Positions 1 to 5,466 of a stretch of 8,023 nt of DNA are shown in pieces. The DNA lies in NCBI GenBank assembly GCA_028865375.1, contig JAGWKJ010000104.1, positions 1 to 8,023 of the forward strand, given 5' to 3'. This stretch comes from Hyphomicrobiales bacterium (lineage in GTDB: Bacteria; Pseudomonadota; Alphaproteobacteria; Rhizobiales; Beijerinckiaceae). The position numbers and the translations under genes were made by a program. The notes under the pieces are model-generated. The model had not been told where the DNA came from and did not search any database. It saw only the letters and a program-made list of their open reading frames with translations. Every line of letters starts with the position of its first letter. The stretch's first letter is position 1.

Positions 1-93
1 AAGGACGCGGCGCGCCTCGTGGCGGAGGCGAGCGGCCGGCCGCGCCGCGACGTCTACGCGCGCACGCTGGCGCTCGGCCGTGGACGCGCCTGA
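1..93 (+). CDS. rsmI: RsmI 16S rRNA methyltransferase, C-terminal end (partial)
   Basis: Only the last 30 codons and the TGA stop (91-93) are in the window; the 5' part lies to the left. The visible peptide runs KDAARLVAEASGRPRRDVY and ends LALGRGRA. This resembles the C-terminal helical tail of RsmI (YraL), the SAM-dependent enzyme that 2'-O-methylates C1402 of 16S rRNA. The tail alone carries no catalytic residue, so the call rests on the SGRPRRDVYARTLAL pattern and on the neighbour: rsmI directly upstream of yraN is a common proteobacterial arrangement. The frame overlaps the yraN start by 14 bp, which suggests translational coupling. Confidence 0.72.
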   Translation, partial: KDAARLVAEASGRPRRDVYARTLALGRGRA

Positions 94-454
94 CCGTCGC
101 CGCGCCGCCCATCGCTTCGGCCTCGGCGCCGAACGGATCGCGGGGCTGTGGCTGACCCTGAAGGGCTATCGCGTAATCGACCGCCGCGTGCGGCTGGCCG
201 ACGGCGAGATCGACCTCGTGGCCACGCGCGGCGACACGATCGCCTTCGTCGAGGTGAAGGCGCGCGCCACGCTCGAAGAGGCGATGGAGGCGATCACGCC
301 GCGCAAGCGCCGTCGCATCTCGCGCGCGGCCGCCGCATGGCTGGCGCGCCATCCCGCGTCGGCCGGCATGACTGGGCGCGGCGACGCCGTCTTCCTCGCG
401 CCGTGGCGCCGGCCGCGGCACGTGGCGGCGGCGTTTGAGCTGGAGCTGGGGTAG
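80..454 (+). CDS. yraN: UPF0102 / YraN-family nuclease-like protein
   Basis: This 124-residue protein has the usual YraN length. Its signature is GEIDLVA (residues 42-48) followed by VEVKAR (57-62). These are the acidic and E-x-K positions of a PD-(D/E)XK-type restriction-endonuclease-like fold. The C-terminal part has an RGD where many family members have R-F/Y-D, followed by a beta-strand-like AAAFELELG end. The start is GTG at 80, inside the end of rsmI, and the first residues are basic and alanine-rich as in relatives. The biochemical role of YraN is not established; a structure-specific nuclease role is inference from the fold. In many alphaproteobacteria gshB follows this gene. Here a mini-element and an unrelated operon follow instead. 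Confidence 0.88.
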   Translation: MDAPDRRRAAHRFGLGAERIAGLWLTLKGYRVIDRRVRLADGEIDLVATRGDTIAFVEVKARATLEEAMEAITPRKRRRISRAAAAWLARHPASAGMTGRGDAVFLAPWRRPRHVAAAFELELG

Positions 455-473
455 GGGGCCGATCGCCGGATAG

Positions 474-706
474 CGGCTTGCGGGGGGGGGACACGATGCC
501 GATTGCATCACCGAAACGAACCGGACAATCTTCCCGTCTATGCAAGTCCTGCGCGCGTCGTCGTCCCCGGCGTTCTCCATCTTGTCACCCGACGCGGCAT
601 TCGCGGCACGGCGATCTCCGCCGGGCTCCCCGAAACGACGTCGACCGTCGGCCGGGGACCAGCAGCCGAAACCGTGCAATCGGTATCATGTCCCCGTAAT
701 CCCGAT
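474..706 (+). mobile_element. Degenerate MITE-like element, copy 1 (transposase-derived)
   Basis: This is the main content of the 321-bp gap between yraN and the dehydrogenase gene. Imperfect terminal inverted repeats are visible: 487-507 and 675-695 are reverse complements at 19 of 21 positions. The left arm carries a run of nine G (482-490). The interior (551-652) aligns with copy 2 (from 3670) at a constant offset of 3119 bp and about 86% identity by eye. The right end matches copy 2 at 24 of 26 positions (675-700 against 3795-3820). The interior encodes a damaged N-terminal transposase fragment. The structure fits a non-autonomous derivative of a RAYT or IS200-like element in which the transposase body is deleted and the ends are kept. 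The outer edges are approximate. Confidence 0.7.
539..652 (+). pseudogene. Transposase N-terminal remnant in mini-element copy 1
   Basis: Reading from 539 gives YASPARVVVPGVLHLVTRRG, which corresponds to the start of a RAYT/IS200-like (Y1 transposase, TnpA_REP) protein: compare MARLARVVVPG in copy 2. The ATG is out of phase here, because TAT replaces the aligned start codon. The HVTQRGNR motif has decayed to HLVTRRGIR. The catalytic HUH motif and tyrosine are absent, since the body of the gene is missing. It cannot encode a working transposase. Confidence 0.6.
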
Positions 707-715
707 CATGGCGAC

Positions 716-746
716 GCTCGACTCCTATCGGTTCCTCCAAACGTCT
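716..746 (+). promoter_or_regulatory. Candidate ECF sigma promoter upstream of the SDR-sigma genes
   Basis: This 31-bp stretch matches 2467-2497, upstream of the DUF899 gene, at 22 of 31 positions with no gaps. Conservation is concentrated in two blocks. One is a -35-like TCGACNCC (718-725). The other is a -10-like CCAAACGTCT (737-746), identical in both copies. The spacer from the end of TCGACNCC to CGTCT is 16 bp, and CGTC is a classic ECF -10 core. The C of CGTC lies 34 bp before the ATG in both places. That ECF factors read such bipartite sites is established; that the sigma factor encoded at 1531 reads this one is inference. A small hairpin (CTCCGT/ACGGAG, about 749-767) follows in the leader. 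Confidence 0.5.
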
Positions 747-775
747 TCACTCCGTAGGAACAACGGAGATCGGCG

Positions 776-1534
776 ATGGATTTGCGGAACAAGAAGGCGG
801 TGGTCTCCGGCGGGAGCCGCGGGCTCGGACTTGGCGTCGTGGAGGCGCTCGTCGACCGGGGCGCCGCGGTCACCGTAGTCGCGCGCGGCGAGGCGGCGCT
901 TGCCGCGGCCGCTTCGCGGCTCGGGGTCGCCACGATCGCGGCCGACGTCTCCGACGAAGCCGCCGCGCATCGCATCGTCGGTGAGGTTCGCCCCGACATT
1001 CTCGCGCTCGTTGCCGGCGCGACTCCGCGTATGGGACGGCTCGACGAACTGAGTTGGCCCGATTTCTCGGTGGCCTGGGAGACTGACGTCAAGGCCGGGT
1101 TGTTTTGGATCCAAGCGGCGCTCAATCTCCCGCTCGATCCCGGGAGTCGAGTCCTCGTCTGCTCGAGCGGCGCCGCCGTGAAGGGGTCGCGGATGTCGGG
1201 CGGATACGCCGGTTCGAAGCGGATGCTTTGGTTCATGGCGGACTATGCCGAGGCAATTTCACGCGAAAAGCGACTCGGGATCCGCTTCCAAGCGATCCTG
1301 CCGAGGATGATGATCCCCGGCACGGGCGTCGGCGACGCGGCCGCAGGGGCCTACGCCGCTTCGATGGGCCTGACCCAGGGTCAATACGTCGCCCGGTTCG
1401 GCGCGCCGATGCCGCCGAGGGCGTTCGGCGACCACGTGGTTTCGGTTTTGGAGGATCCGCGATTCGCCTCTGCCGCCGCGCTCGGCTTCAATGGAGATGC
1501 GGGCGTGAGCGTGATGGAAGGAGCGGCGACTTGA
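776..1534 (+). CDS. Short-chain dehydrogenase/reductase (SDR) family oxidoreductase
   Basis: This 252-residue protein has the length of a classical single-domain SDR. The Rossmann glycine motif SGGSRGLG is at residues 11-18. The usual NNAG is replaced by VAGAT (79-83). The catalytic Ser is probably S130 or S131 (VCSSGAAV), and the YxxxK motif is Y144-AGS-K148. The position that usually holds the active-site Asn appears to be Asp (D104 in TDVKAG). It should be a cytoplasmic NAD(P)-dependent alcohol/ketone oxidoreductase; the substrate cannot be deduced. The ATG at 776 follows an ACGGAG-type ribosome site. It is the first gene of a four-gene unit, and its TGA overlaps the TTG start of the sigma gene. 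An oxidoreductase beside an ECF factor carrying a SnoaL-like domain fits what is known for ECF41-type loci, where such enzymes are frequent neighbours. Confidence 0.88.
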   Translation: MDLRNKKAVVSGGSRGLGLGVVEALVDRGAAVTVVARGEAALAAAASRLGVATIAADVSDEAAAHRIVGEVRPDILALVAGATPRMGRLDELSWPDFSVAWETDVKAGLFWIQAALNLPLDPGSRVLVCSSGAAVKGSRMSGGYAGSKRMLWFMADYAEAISREKRLGIRFQAILPRMMIPGTGVGDAAAGAYAASMGLTQGQYVARFGAPMPPRAFGDHVVSVLEDPRFASAAALGFNGDAGVSVMEGAAT

Positions 1535-2439
1535 GGGACGGCCGACACACGGCGGAGGTCGCGCGAGGAGCCGCATTCATCGACTTTGCGGAAGCGCTTC
1601 GGCCCGAACTGCACCGCTATTGCTCGCGCCTGCTCGGCTCGGTGATCGACGGCGAGGATGTCGTGCAGGATACGCTCGCGCGCGCGTTCGCCGCGGGCGA
1701 GGAGCTGCGCGACGTGCGCACGCCGCGCGCGTGGCTGTTCAGCGTCGCCCACAATCGGGCGATGGACGTGCTGCGAGGCCGGGCCATCCGGGTCGCCGAG
1801 CCGCTCGATGCAGCCGACGGCGTGGTGGACGAAGCTGCGCCCGACCCGGAGGAGACGCTGATGCGCCGCGAAGCGGTCAAGACGGCGGTCTCGCGTTTCA
1901 CCGAGCTTCCCGTTCCCCAGCGCAGCGTCGTCATCCTCAAGGACGTGCTCGACGAACCGCTCGCCGGCATAGCCGCCCTGCTCGGGCTGACGGTGGATTC
2001 GGTGAAGGCGCACTTGGCGCGGGGGCGTGCGCGGCTGCGCGACATCAATGCGACGCAAGCCGCCAAACCCGCAGCACGACCTCCATCCGCGCTCGTCGCC
2101 CACTACGTCGCGTTGTTCAACGCCCACGATTGGGCCGGCCTGAAGGCGATGCTCGCCGACGACGTGAGACTGGTGCAGGCGACCCATCCGCCGCGCGTCG
2201 GCGCGGCCGACGTCGGGATGTTCTTCGGCATCTACGCCAAGGTCGACGGCGTCCTGCTCGTCCCCGCGTGGCTCGAGGGGCGCGAGGTGATCGCCGTGTT
2301 CGAAGGCGCGGCCGCGACGCCGGCCTATTTCATGCGGCTCGCGTGGCGCGACGGCAGGATCGGCTTCATCGGCGACTACCGCCACGCGCGCTACGTCATG
2401 GCCGGCGCGGAGTTGACGCTCGCGTCGGGCGCCGGGTGA
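1531..2439 (+). CDS. ECF sigma factor with C-terminal SnoaL-like domain
   Basis: This 302-residue RNA polymerase sigma-70 factor is of the extracytoplasmic-function class. Region 2 spans about 17-88, with LLGSVIDGEDVVQDTLARAF and the promoter-melting segment PRAWLFSVAHNRAMDVLRGR. Region 4 spans about 117-172, with the helix-turn-helix GIAALLGLTVDSVKAHLARG. A further domain (about 187-290; HYVALFNAHDWAGLKAMLADD, ending RDGRIGFIGDYRHARYV) has the SnoaL/NTF2-like pattern of SigJ and ECF41-type factors. In those proteins this domain modulates activity in place of a classical anti-sigma. The DGGGR-type linker motif of ECF41 is not visible, so the subgroup is uncertain. I chose TTG at 1531 because it overlaps the SDR stop (TTGA) and has GGAAGGAG (1516-1523) at good spacing. 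The open frame continues upstream to 1105 only as an out-of-frame shadow of the SDR gene. It may regulate its own operon through the sites at 716-746 and 2467-2497. Confidence 0.9.
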   Translation: MRDGRHTAEVARGAAFIDFAEALRPELHRYCSRLLGSVIDGEDVVQDTLARAFAAGEELRDVRTPRAWLFSVAHNRAMDVLRGRAIRVAEPLDAADGVVDEAAPDPEETLMRREAVKTAVSRFTELPVPQRSVVILKDVLDEPLAGIAALLGLTVDSVKAHLARGRARLRDINATQAAKPAARPPSALVAHYVALFNAHDWAGLKAMLADDVRLVQATHPPRVGAADVGMFFGIYAKVDGVLLVPAWLEGREVIAVFEGAAATPAYFMRLAWRDGRIGFIGDYRHARYVMAGAELTLASGAG

Positions 2440-2466
2440 TCGCGGAGCCGCCGTTTCACGAATTTT

Positions 2467-2497
2467 GTTCGACCCCTTTTGCCGGCGCCAAACGTCT
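2467..2497 (+). promoter_or_regulatory. Candidate ECF sigma promoter upstream of the DUF899 gene
   Basis: This is the second member of the pair described at 716-746. It has TCGACCCC (2469-2476), a 16-bp spacer, and CGTCT (2493-2497) inside the shared ten-base CCAAACGTCT block. It lies in the 87-bp gap between the sigma gene and the DUF899 gene. A strong AGGAGG (2501-2506) and an AAGGAG (2514-2519) follow before the ATG. The AAGGAG, seven bases from the ATG, is the likely ribosome site. An internal promoter here would let the DUF899 and membrane-protein genes be induced separately from the upstream pair. Confidence 0.5.
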
Positions 2498-2526
2498 CCA
2501 AGGAGGAAACCGGAAGGAGCCCGATC

Positions 2527-3324
2527 ATGGCCAGCAACGACACGTCATTGATGCCCGCCGGCGGCGCAGACCGCCAAAATCTGCCGCCCGTCGTCACACG
2601 CGATGAATGGACGGCGGCATGGGCGGATATGCTTGCAAAGGAAAAATCTCTGACGCGCGCCCACGACGCCTTGGCGGCCGAGCGCCGCCGCATGCCCTGG
2701 ATGGCGGTCGAGAAACCATATGAATTCGCCGGTCCGAACGGCAAGGCGAGCCTTCTCGACCTGTTCGAGGGACGCCGCCAGTTGATCGTCTATCGCGCGT
2801 TCTTCGAGCCGGGCGTTTATGGCTGGCCGGACCACGCCTGCCGCGGCTGTTCGCTCGGCGCCGACCAGGTCTCCGACCTCGCGCACCTCAACGCGCGCGA
2901 CACGACGCTCGCCTACGTCTCGCGCGCGCCCTACGCCGACATCGTCCGCCTGAAGGCGCGGATGGGTTGGACGATGCCATGGTATTCGTTCGAGGGGACC
3001 TTCGACGCCGACTTCGGCGTCGATCTCTGGCACGGGCACAATGTCTTCATCCGCCACGGCGGGCGCATCTTCCGCACCTACTTCACCAACAACCGCGGCG
3101 ACGAAGCGTTGGGCACGACGTGGAGCTACCTCGACCTGACGCCGCTCGGACGCCAGGAGACATGGGAGGATTCGCCCGCCGGCTATCCCCAGTCGCCCCC
3201 CTACAAATGGTGGAACTGGAATGACAACTACGGGACGGACGCCACGCCGGACAACAAGTGGGTCGAAGTCTCGGACGCGGGCGAGGCGGCGTTCCGCAAG
3301 GCGAGCGCGGACGTACGCGCGTGA
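2527..3324 (+). CDS. DUF899 family thioredoxin-like protein
   Basis: This 265-residue protein matches the DUF899 pattern from end to end. The N-terminal helix region contains WADMLAKEKSLTRAHDALAAERRRMPW (28-58). VEKPYEFAGPNGKASLLDLF (61-80) and RRQLIVYRAFFEPG (83-96) come next, then a CxxC at C105 and C108 (HACRGCSLGADQVSDL). VSRAPYADIVRLKARMGW (131-148) and a C-terminal aromatic tail (PYKWWNWNDNYG) complete it. The family has a thioredoxin-like fold and the CxxC suggests thiol-redox activity, but its substrate is not established. No signal peptide is present, so it is cytoplasmic. I chose ATG 2527 over the upstream ATG at 2479 because 2479 lies in the candidate promoter and has no ribosome site. 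The gene follows the sigma gene after 87 bp and shares its last base pairs (GTGA) with the next gene. Confidence 0.9.
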   Translation: MASNDTSLMPAGGADRQNLPPVVTRDEWTAAWADMLAKEKSLTRAHDALAAERRRMPWMAVEKPYEFAGPNGKASLLDLFEGRRQLIVYRAFFEPGVYGWPDHACRGCSLGADQVSDLAHLNARDTTLAYVSRAPYADIVRLKARMGWTMPWYSFEGTFDADFGVDLWHGHNVFIRHGGRIFRTYFTNNRGDEALGTTWSYLDLTPLGRQETWEDSPAGYPQSPPYKWWNWNDNYGTDATPDNKWVEVSDAGEAAFRKASADVRA

Positions 3325-3584
3325 ACGCAATTTTCGCGCAAAAGGGCGCGACCCCGCCAAGGGGGCGCGCTCCGCTCGCGCGCCGAAGCGCGGCGTGGCT
3401 GGGCCTTCTGGCCGCGCCGACCTTCGCGGCAATGGCGATCACGACGCATGCGCTGGGCGGCGACGGGATGAGCGCCATGTGCGGCGCCCCGTCGCCGCTT
3501 GGCGGAATGGACGCCATGTATGCGCTAATGAGTTTTTTCCACTTGACGCCGTGGCTGCGTCGAATCGACGGGAAACGAGCTTGA
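3321..3584 (+). CDS. Small membrane protein, uncharacterised
   Basis: This 87-residue protein starts at GTG 3321, overlapping the DUF899 stop (GTGA), which implies translational coupling. The first 22 residues are strongly basic (AQKGATPPRGRAPLARR). Two hydrophobic stretches follow: about 24-44 (AAWLGLLAAPTFAAMAITTHA) and about 62-79 (GMDAMYALMSFFHLTPWL). The pattern suggests a two-helix inner-membrane hairpin with a basic N-terminus inside. A single Cys (C54) lies in the connecting loop. I recognise no named family, although the PWL end after an ALMSxFHL helix looks like a conserved small protein rather than random frame. Its place as the last gene of an ECF sigma unit makes a sensing or membrane-stress role plausible, but this is inference. 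In the longer open frame the codons before 3321 are an out-of-frame shadow of DUF899. Confidence 0.65.
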   Translation: MNAIFAQKGATPPRGRAPLARRSAAWLGLLAAPTFAAMAITTHALGGDGMSAMCGAPSPLGGMDAMYALMSFFHLTPWLRRIDGKRA

Positions 3585-3586
3585 AC

Positions 3587-3824
3587 ATCGGGATTACGGG
3601 ATTGCGGTGACATGATAGCGATTTCATCATGGGATCGGACCGAATGGACCTCCCTTGATGGCTCGCCTTGCGCGCGTCGTCGTCCCCGGCGTTCCCCATG
3701 TTGTCACCCAACGCGGCAATCGCGGCATGGCGATCTTCGCCGGGCCCGTCGAAACGATGCGGAGCGTCGGCAAGGAGATCGGTAGGCGAAATCATGCGAT
3801 CGGTATCATGTCCCCGCAATTCCG
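3587..3824 (+). mobile_element. Degenerate MITE-like element, copy 2 (transposase-derived)
   Basis: This is the second copy, in the same orientation as the one at 474-706. The terminal inverted repeats 3601-3630 and 3791-3820 pair at 25 of 30 positions. The body from 3670 matches copy 1 from 551 at about 86% over roughly 100 bp. The left edge carries a local tandem of CGGGATTA and CGGGATTG (3589-3604). Its first 12 bases (3587-3598) are the exact reverse complement of copy 1's right edge (695-706), which suggests that the element terminus extends that far. It fills the gap between the convergent 3' ends of the small membrane-protein gene and the mannitol dehydrogenase-family gene. There its foldback could also act as a bidirectional transcription barrier (inference). 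Confidence 0.72.
3658..3768 (+). pseudogene. Transposase N-terminal remnant in mini-element copy 2
   Basis: ATG 3658 opens MARLARVVVPGVPHVVTQRG followed by NRGMAIF. This is the hallmark N-terminus of REP-associated tyrosine / IS200-like transposases. After about 37 residues the similarity ends and the frame runs through the right inverted repeat into unrelated DNA, stopping near 3924 inside the opposite-strand gene. The HUH metal-binding motif and the catalytic tyrosine are missing, so this is a 5' fragment kept in a deletion derivative. It is better preserved than the copy at 539, since the start codon and the QRGNR motif are intact. Confidence 0.68.
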
Positions 3825-3839
3825 TGGATTGATCCGCCA

Positions 3840-3881
3840 CCCTCCGCCTCAGCGCATCGCCCCTCCGCCTCAGCGCACCGC
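3840..3881. repeat. 21-bp tandem duplication across a stop codon
   Basis: The units at 3840-3860 and 3861-3881 match at 20 of 21 positions. The only difference is T against C near the end of the unit. Each unit contains the TCA that reads as TGA on the minus strand (3870-3872 and 3849-3851). The mannitol dehydrogenase-family gene therefore stops in the first unit it meets and has an in-frame spare stop 21 bp later. The protein is unaffected. This looks like replication slippage next to the mini-element. Confidence 0.8.
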
Positions 3882-5333
3882 CCGCACCGCCGCCAAGGTC
3901 CCCCTGCCGGCCACATCGGCATAGGCGCGCGCGAGCGCGTCGACGAAGTCGCCGTCGCGCGGCAGGTCGTCGCCGAACACGGCGGCGAAGCCGAGATAGG
4001 CGGCGACGACCTCGTCCGCGCCCGCGCTGCGCTGGTCGGGCGCGCCGGTCCAGCGCGCGAACACCGGATCGTCGATGGCGAACGCCTGGCCTTCGTCGTC
4101 GAAGCCACCGCAGGAGCGGATCCAGAGCGCGACCGCCATCGCGGTGGCGCCGAACGGCCGGCCGGCCTTGCGCAGGTCGCGCAGGCCGCCGAGCAGTCGC
4201 TGGGGCACTTTCTGCGAGGCGTCCATCGCGATCTGCGCCGTGCGATGGGGCAGCGCGCGATTGGCGAAGCGCGCGGCGAGCCGGGCCGCGTAATCGCGCG
4301 CCGCCGGCTCGCCGACAGCCAAGGTCGGGGCGACCTCGCGCCAATAGGCGTCGACGAAGCCGCGGATGGCGGGATCGGCGAAGGCCTCGGCCACGGTGGC
4401 GAAGCCGGCGAGCCGGCCCGCTGCGGCGATGGACGTGTGCGCGCCGTTCAACAGGCGCAGCTTCATGTGCTCATGGGGCGCGACGTCGGCGACGAACTCG
4501 ACGCCCGCCTCTTCGAGCCGCGGACGGCCGGAAGGGAAGCGATCCTCGACCACCCATTGCGAGAACGGCTCGCAGACGGTCGGCCACGCGTCCTCGAGCC
4601 CGAGCGCGGCGGCGATCTCGGCGCGGTCGGAATCCGTGGTGGCGGGCACGATGCGGTCGACCATGCAGGAAGGGAACGCGATCTCGTCTTCCACGAAGCG
4701 CGCCAGCGCGGGATCGCGCCGCCGCGCGAAGGCGAGCACGGCCTTGCGAACGGTGGCGCCGTTGTGAGGGAGGTTGTCGCAGGACAGCACGGTGAACGGC
4801 GGCGCGCGCTGGGCGCGGCGGCGCGCGATCGCGGCGGCGAGGAACCCCAGCGGCGTGCGAGGCGCGCCGCCGGCGAGGTCGTGGTCGAGGTCGGCGTCGC
4901 CGGTGCGCAGGGCGCCGCCGGCGATGTCGATGCAATAGCCCTTCTCGGTCACCGTCAGGGTCACGATGCGCACGCGCGGGTCGCACAGGGCGTCGAGCAG
5001 GCGGCCGGGCGCCTCGGGCGCCACCAGCACGTCGGAGATCGAGCCGATCACGCGGTGGCGCGTGCCGGAATCCGCGCGAACCGCCAGCCCATAGAGCCCG
5101 TCCTGGGGGCCGAGCGCGTCGCGCACGTCGCCCTTGCGCAGCGAGGCGGCGACGATGCCCCAGCCGGTCTCGCCCGCCGCCAGCCGGTCGTCGACATAGA
5201 CCGCCTGGTGGCAGCGATGGAATGCGCCGACGCCCAGATGCACGATGCCCGGCGACACGTCGGCGCGATCGTAGGCCGGCCGCGCCACGGCGGAGGGCAG
5301 GGCGGACAGGGTCGCGTTCGATAGGCGTCGCAA
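3870..5333 (-). CDS. Mannitol dehydrogenase family protein (polyol/hexuronate oxidoreductase)
   Basis: This 487-residue protein has the usual length of the polyol-specific long-chain dehydrogenase/reductase family (mannitol 2-dehydrogenase, D-arabinitol 4-dehydrogenase, fructuronate reductase). The N-terminal Rossmann motif is GIVHLGVGAFHRCHQAVY (29-46), with the GVGAFHR signature. VTEKGY (128-133), SCDNLPHNG (184-192) and CMVDRIVPATT (223-233) are family blocks. The catalytic Lys is probably K291 in EHMKLRLLNGAH, with N296 and H299 as the oxyanion and base partners. It is a cytoplasmic NAD(P)H-dependent interconverter of a polyol or hexuronate and its keto sugar; which one cannot be told from sequence alone. 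I chose TTG at 5331-5333 because a GGAGG (plus-strand CCTCC at 5339-5343) lies five bases upstream; no ATG serves better. It is divergent from guaA and convergent with the ECF unit. No transporter or sugar-kinase gene accompanies it here. Confidence 0.9.
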   Translation of the reverse strand: MRRLSNATLSALPSAVARPAYDRADVSPGIVHLGVGAFHRCHQAVYVDDRLAAGETGWGIVAASLRKGDVRDALGPQDGLYGLAVRADSGTRHRVIGSISDVLVAPEAPGRLLDALCDPRVRIVTLTVTEKGYCIDIAGGALRTGDADLDHDLAGGAPRTPLGFLAAAIARRRAQRAPPFTVLSCDNLPHNGATVRKAVLAFARRRDPALARFVEDEIAFPSCMVDRIVPATTDSDRAEIAAALGLEDAWPTVCEPFSQWVVEDRFPSGRPRLEEAGVEFVADVAPHEHMKLRLLNGAHTSIAAAGRLAGFATVAEAFADPAIRGFVDAYWREVAPTLAVGEPAARDYAARLAARFANRALPHRTAQIAMDASQKVPQRLLGGLRDLRKAGRPFGATAMAVALWIRSCGGFDDEGQAFAIDDPVFARWTGAPDQRSAGADEVVAAYLGFAAVFGDDLPRDGDFVDALARAYADVAGRGTLAAVRAVR

Positions 5334-5393
5334 GGCAGCCTCCGGGGTCGGCCGACGCGACGTGCCCGCAGGCGGCGGCGCGCGTCAAGCGGG

Positions 5394-5422
5394 TTGCCGC
5401 TCTCGCCGATTCGACCTAACGA
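5394..5422 (+). promoter_or_regulatory. guaA: Weak candidate housekeeping promoter for guaA
   Basis: The 133-bp divergent space (5334-5466) must hold the promoters of the minus-strand dehydrogenase and guaA. The best guaA candidate is TTGCCG (5394-5399), a 17-bp spacer, and TAACGA (5417-5422). The -35 box is a fair match but the -10 is poor. The position, about 45 bp before the ATG, is plausible. I see no riboswitch-like fold or clear operator in this space. Confidence 0.22.
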
Positions 5423-5466
5423 GCGGCCTCGCTTTTCGAGGGCGCCAGCCGCCCATTGGACGCCCG

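Noticed and set aside
487..695. CRISPR-like or REP array from the repeated TATCATGTCCCC motif
   Set aside because: Only paired inverted ends of two mini-elements are present, with no regular direct repeat-spacer pattern.
1105..1530. Upstream extension of the sigma-factor frame
   Set aside because: It reads through the SDR gene in another frame, is arginine-rich and lacks sigma similarity. The TTG at 1531 has a good ribosome site.
3655..3924. 89-residue open frame as an intact gene
   Set aside because: Only the first 37 or so codons resemble a transposase. The rest reads through an inverted repeat and the end of the opposite-strand gene, so it is listed as a remnant.
4245..5324. Long plus-strand open frame opposite the mannitol dehydrogenase-family gene
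   Set aside because: It is low-complexity and rich in Gly, Ala, Arg and Asp, typical of an antisense shadow in high-GC DNA. The minus-strand frame has family motifs throughout.
5334..5466. Purine-responsive riboswitch upstream of guaA
   Set aside because: The 133-bp space is GC-rich and shared by divergent genes. I see no conserved riboswitch core.
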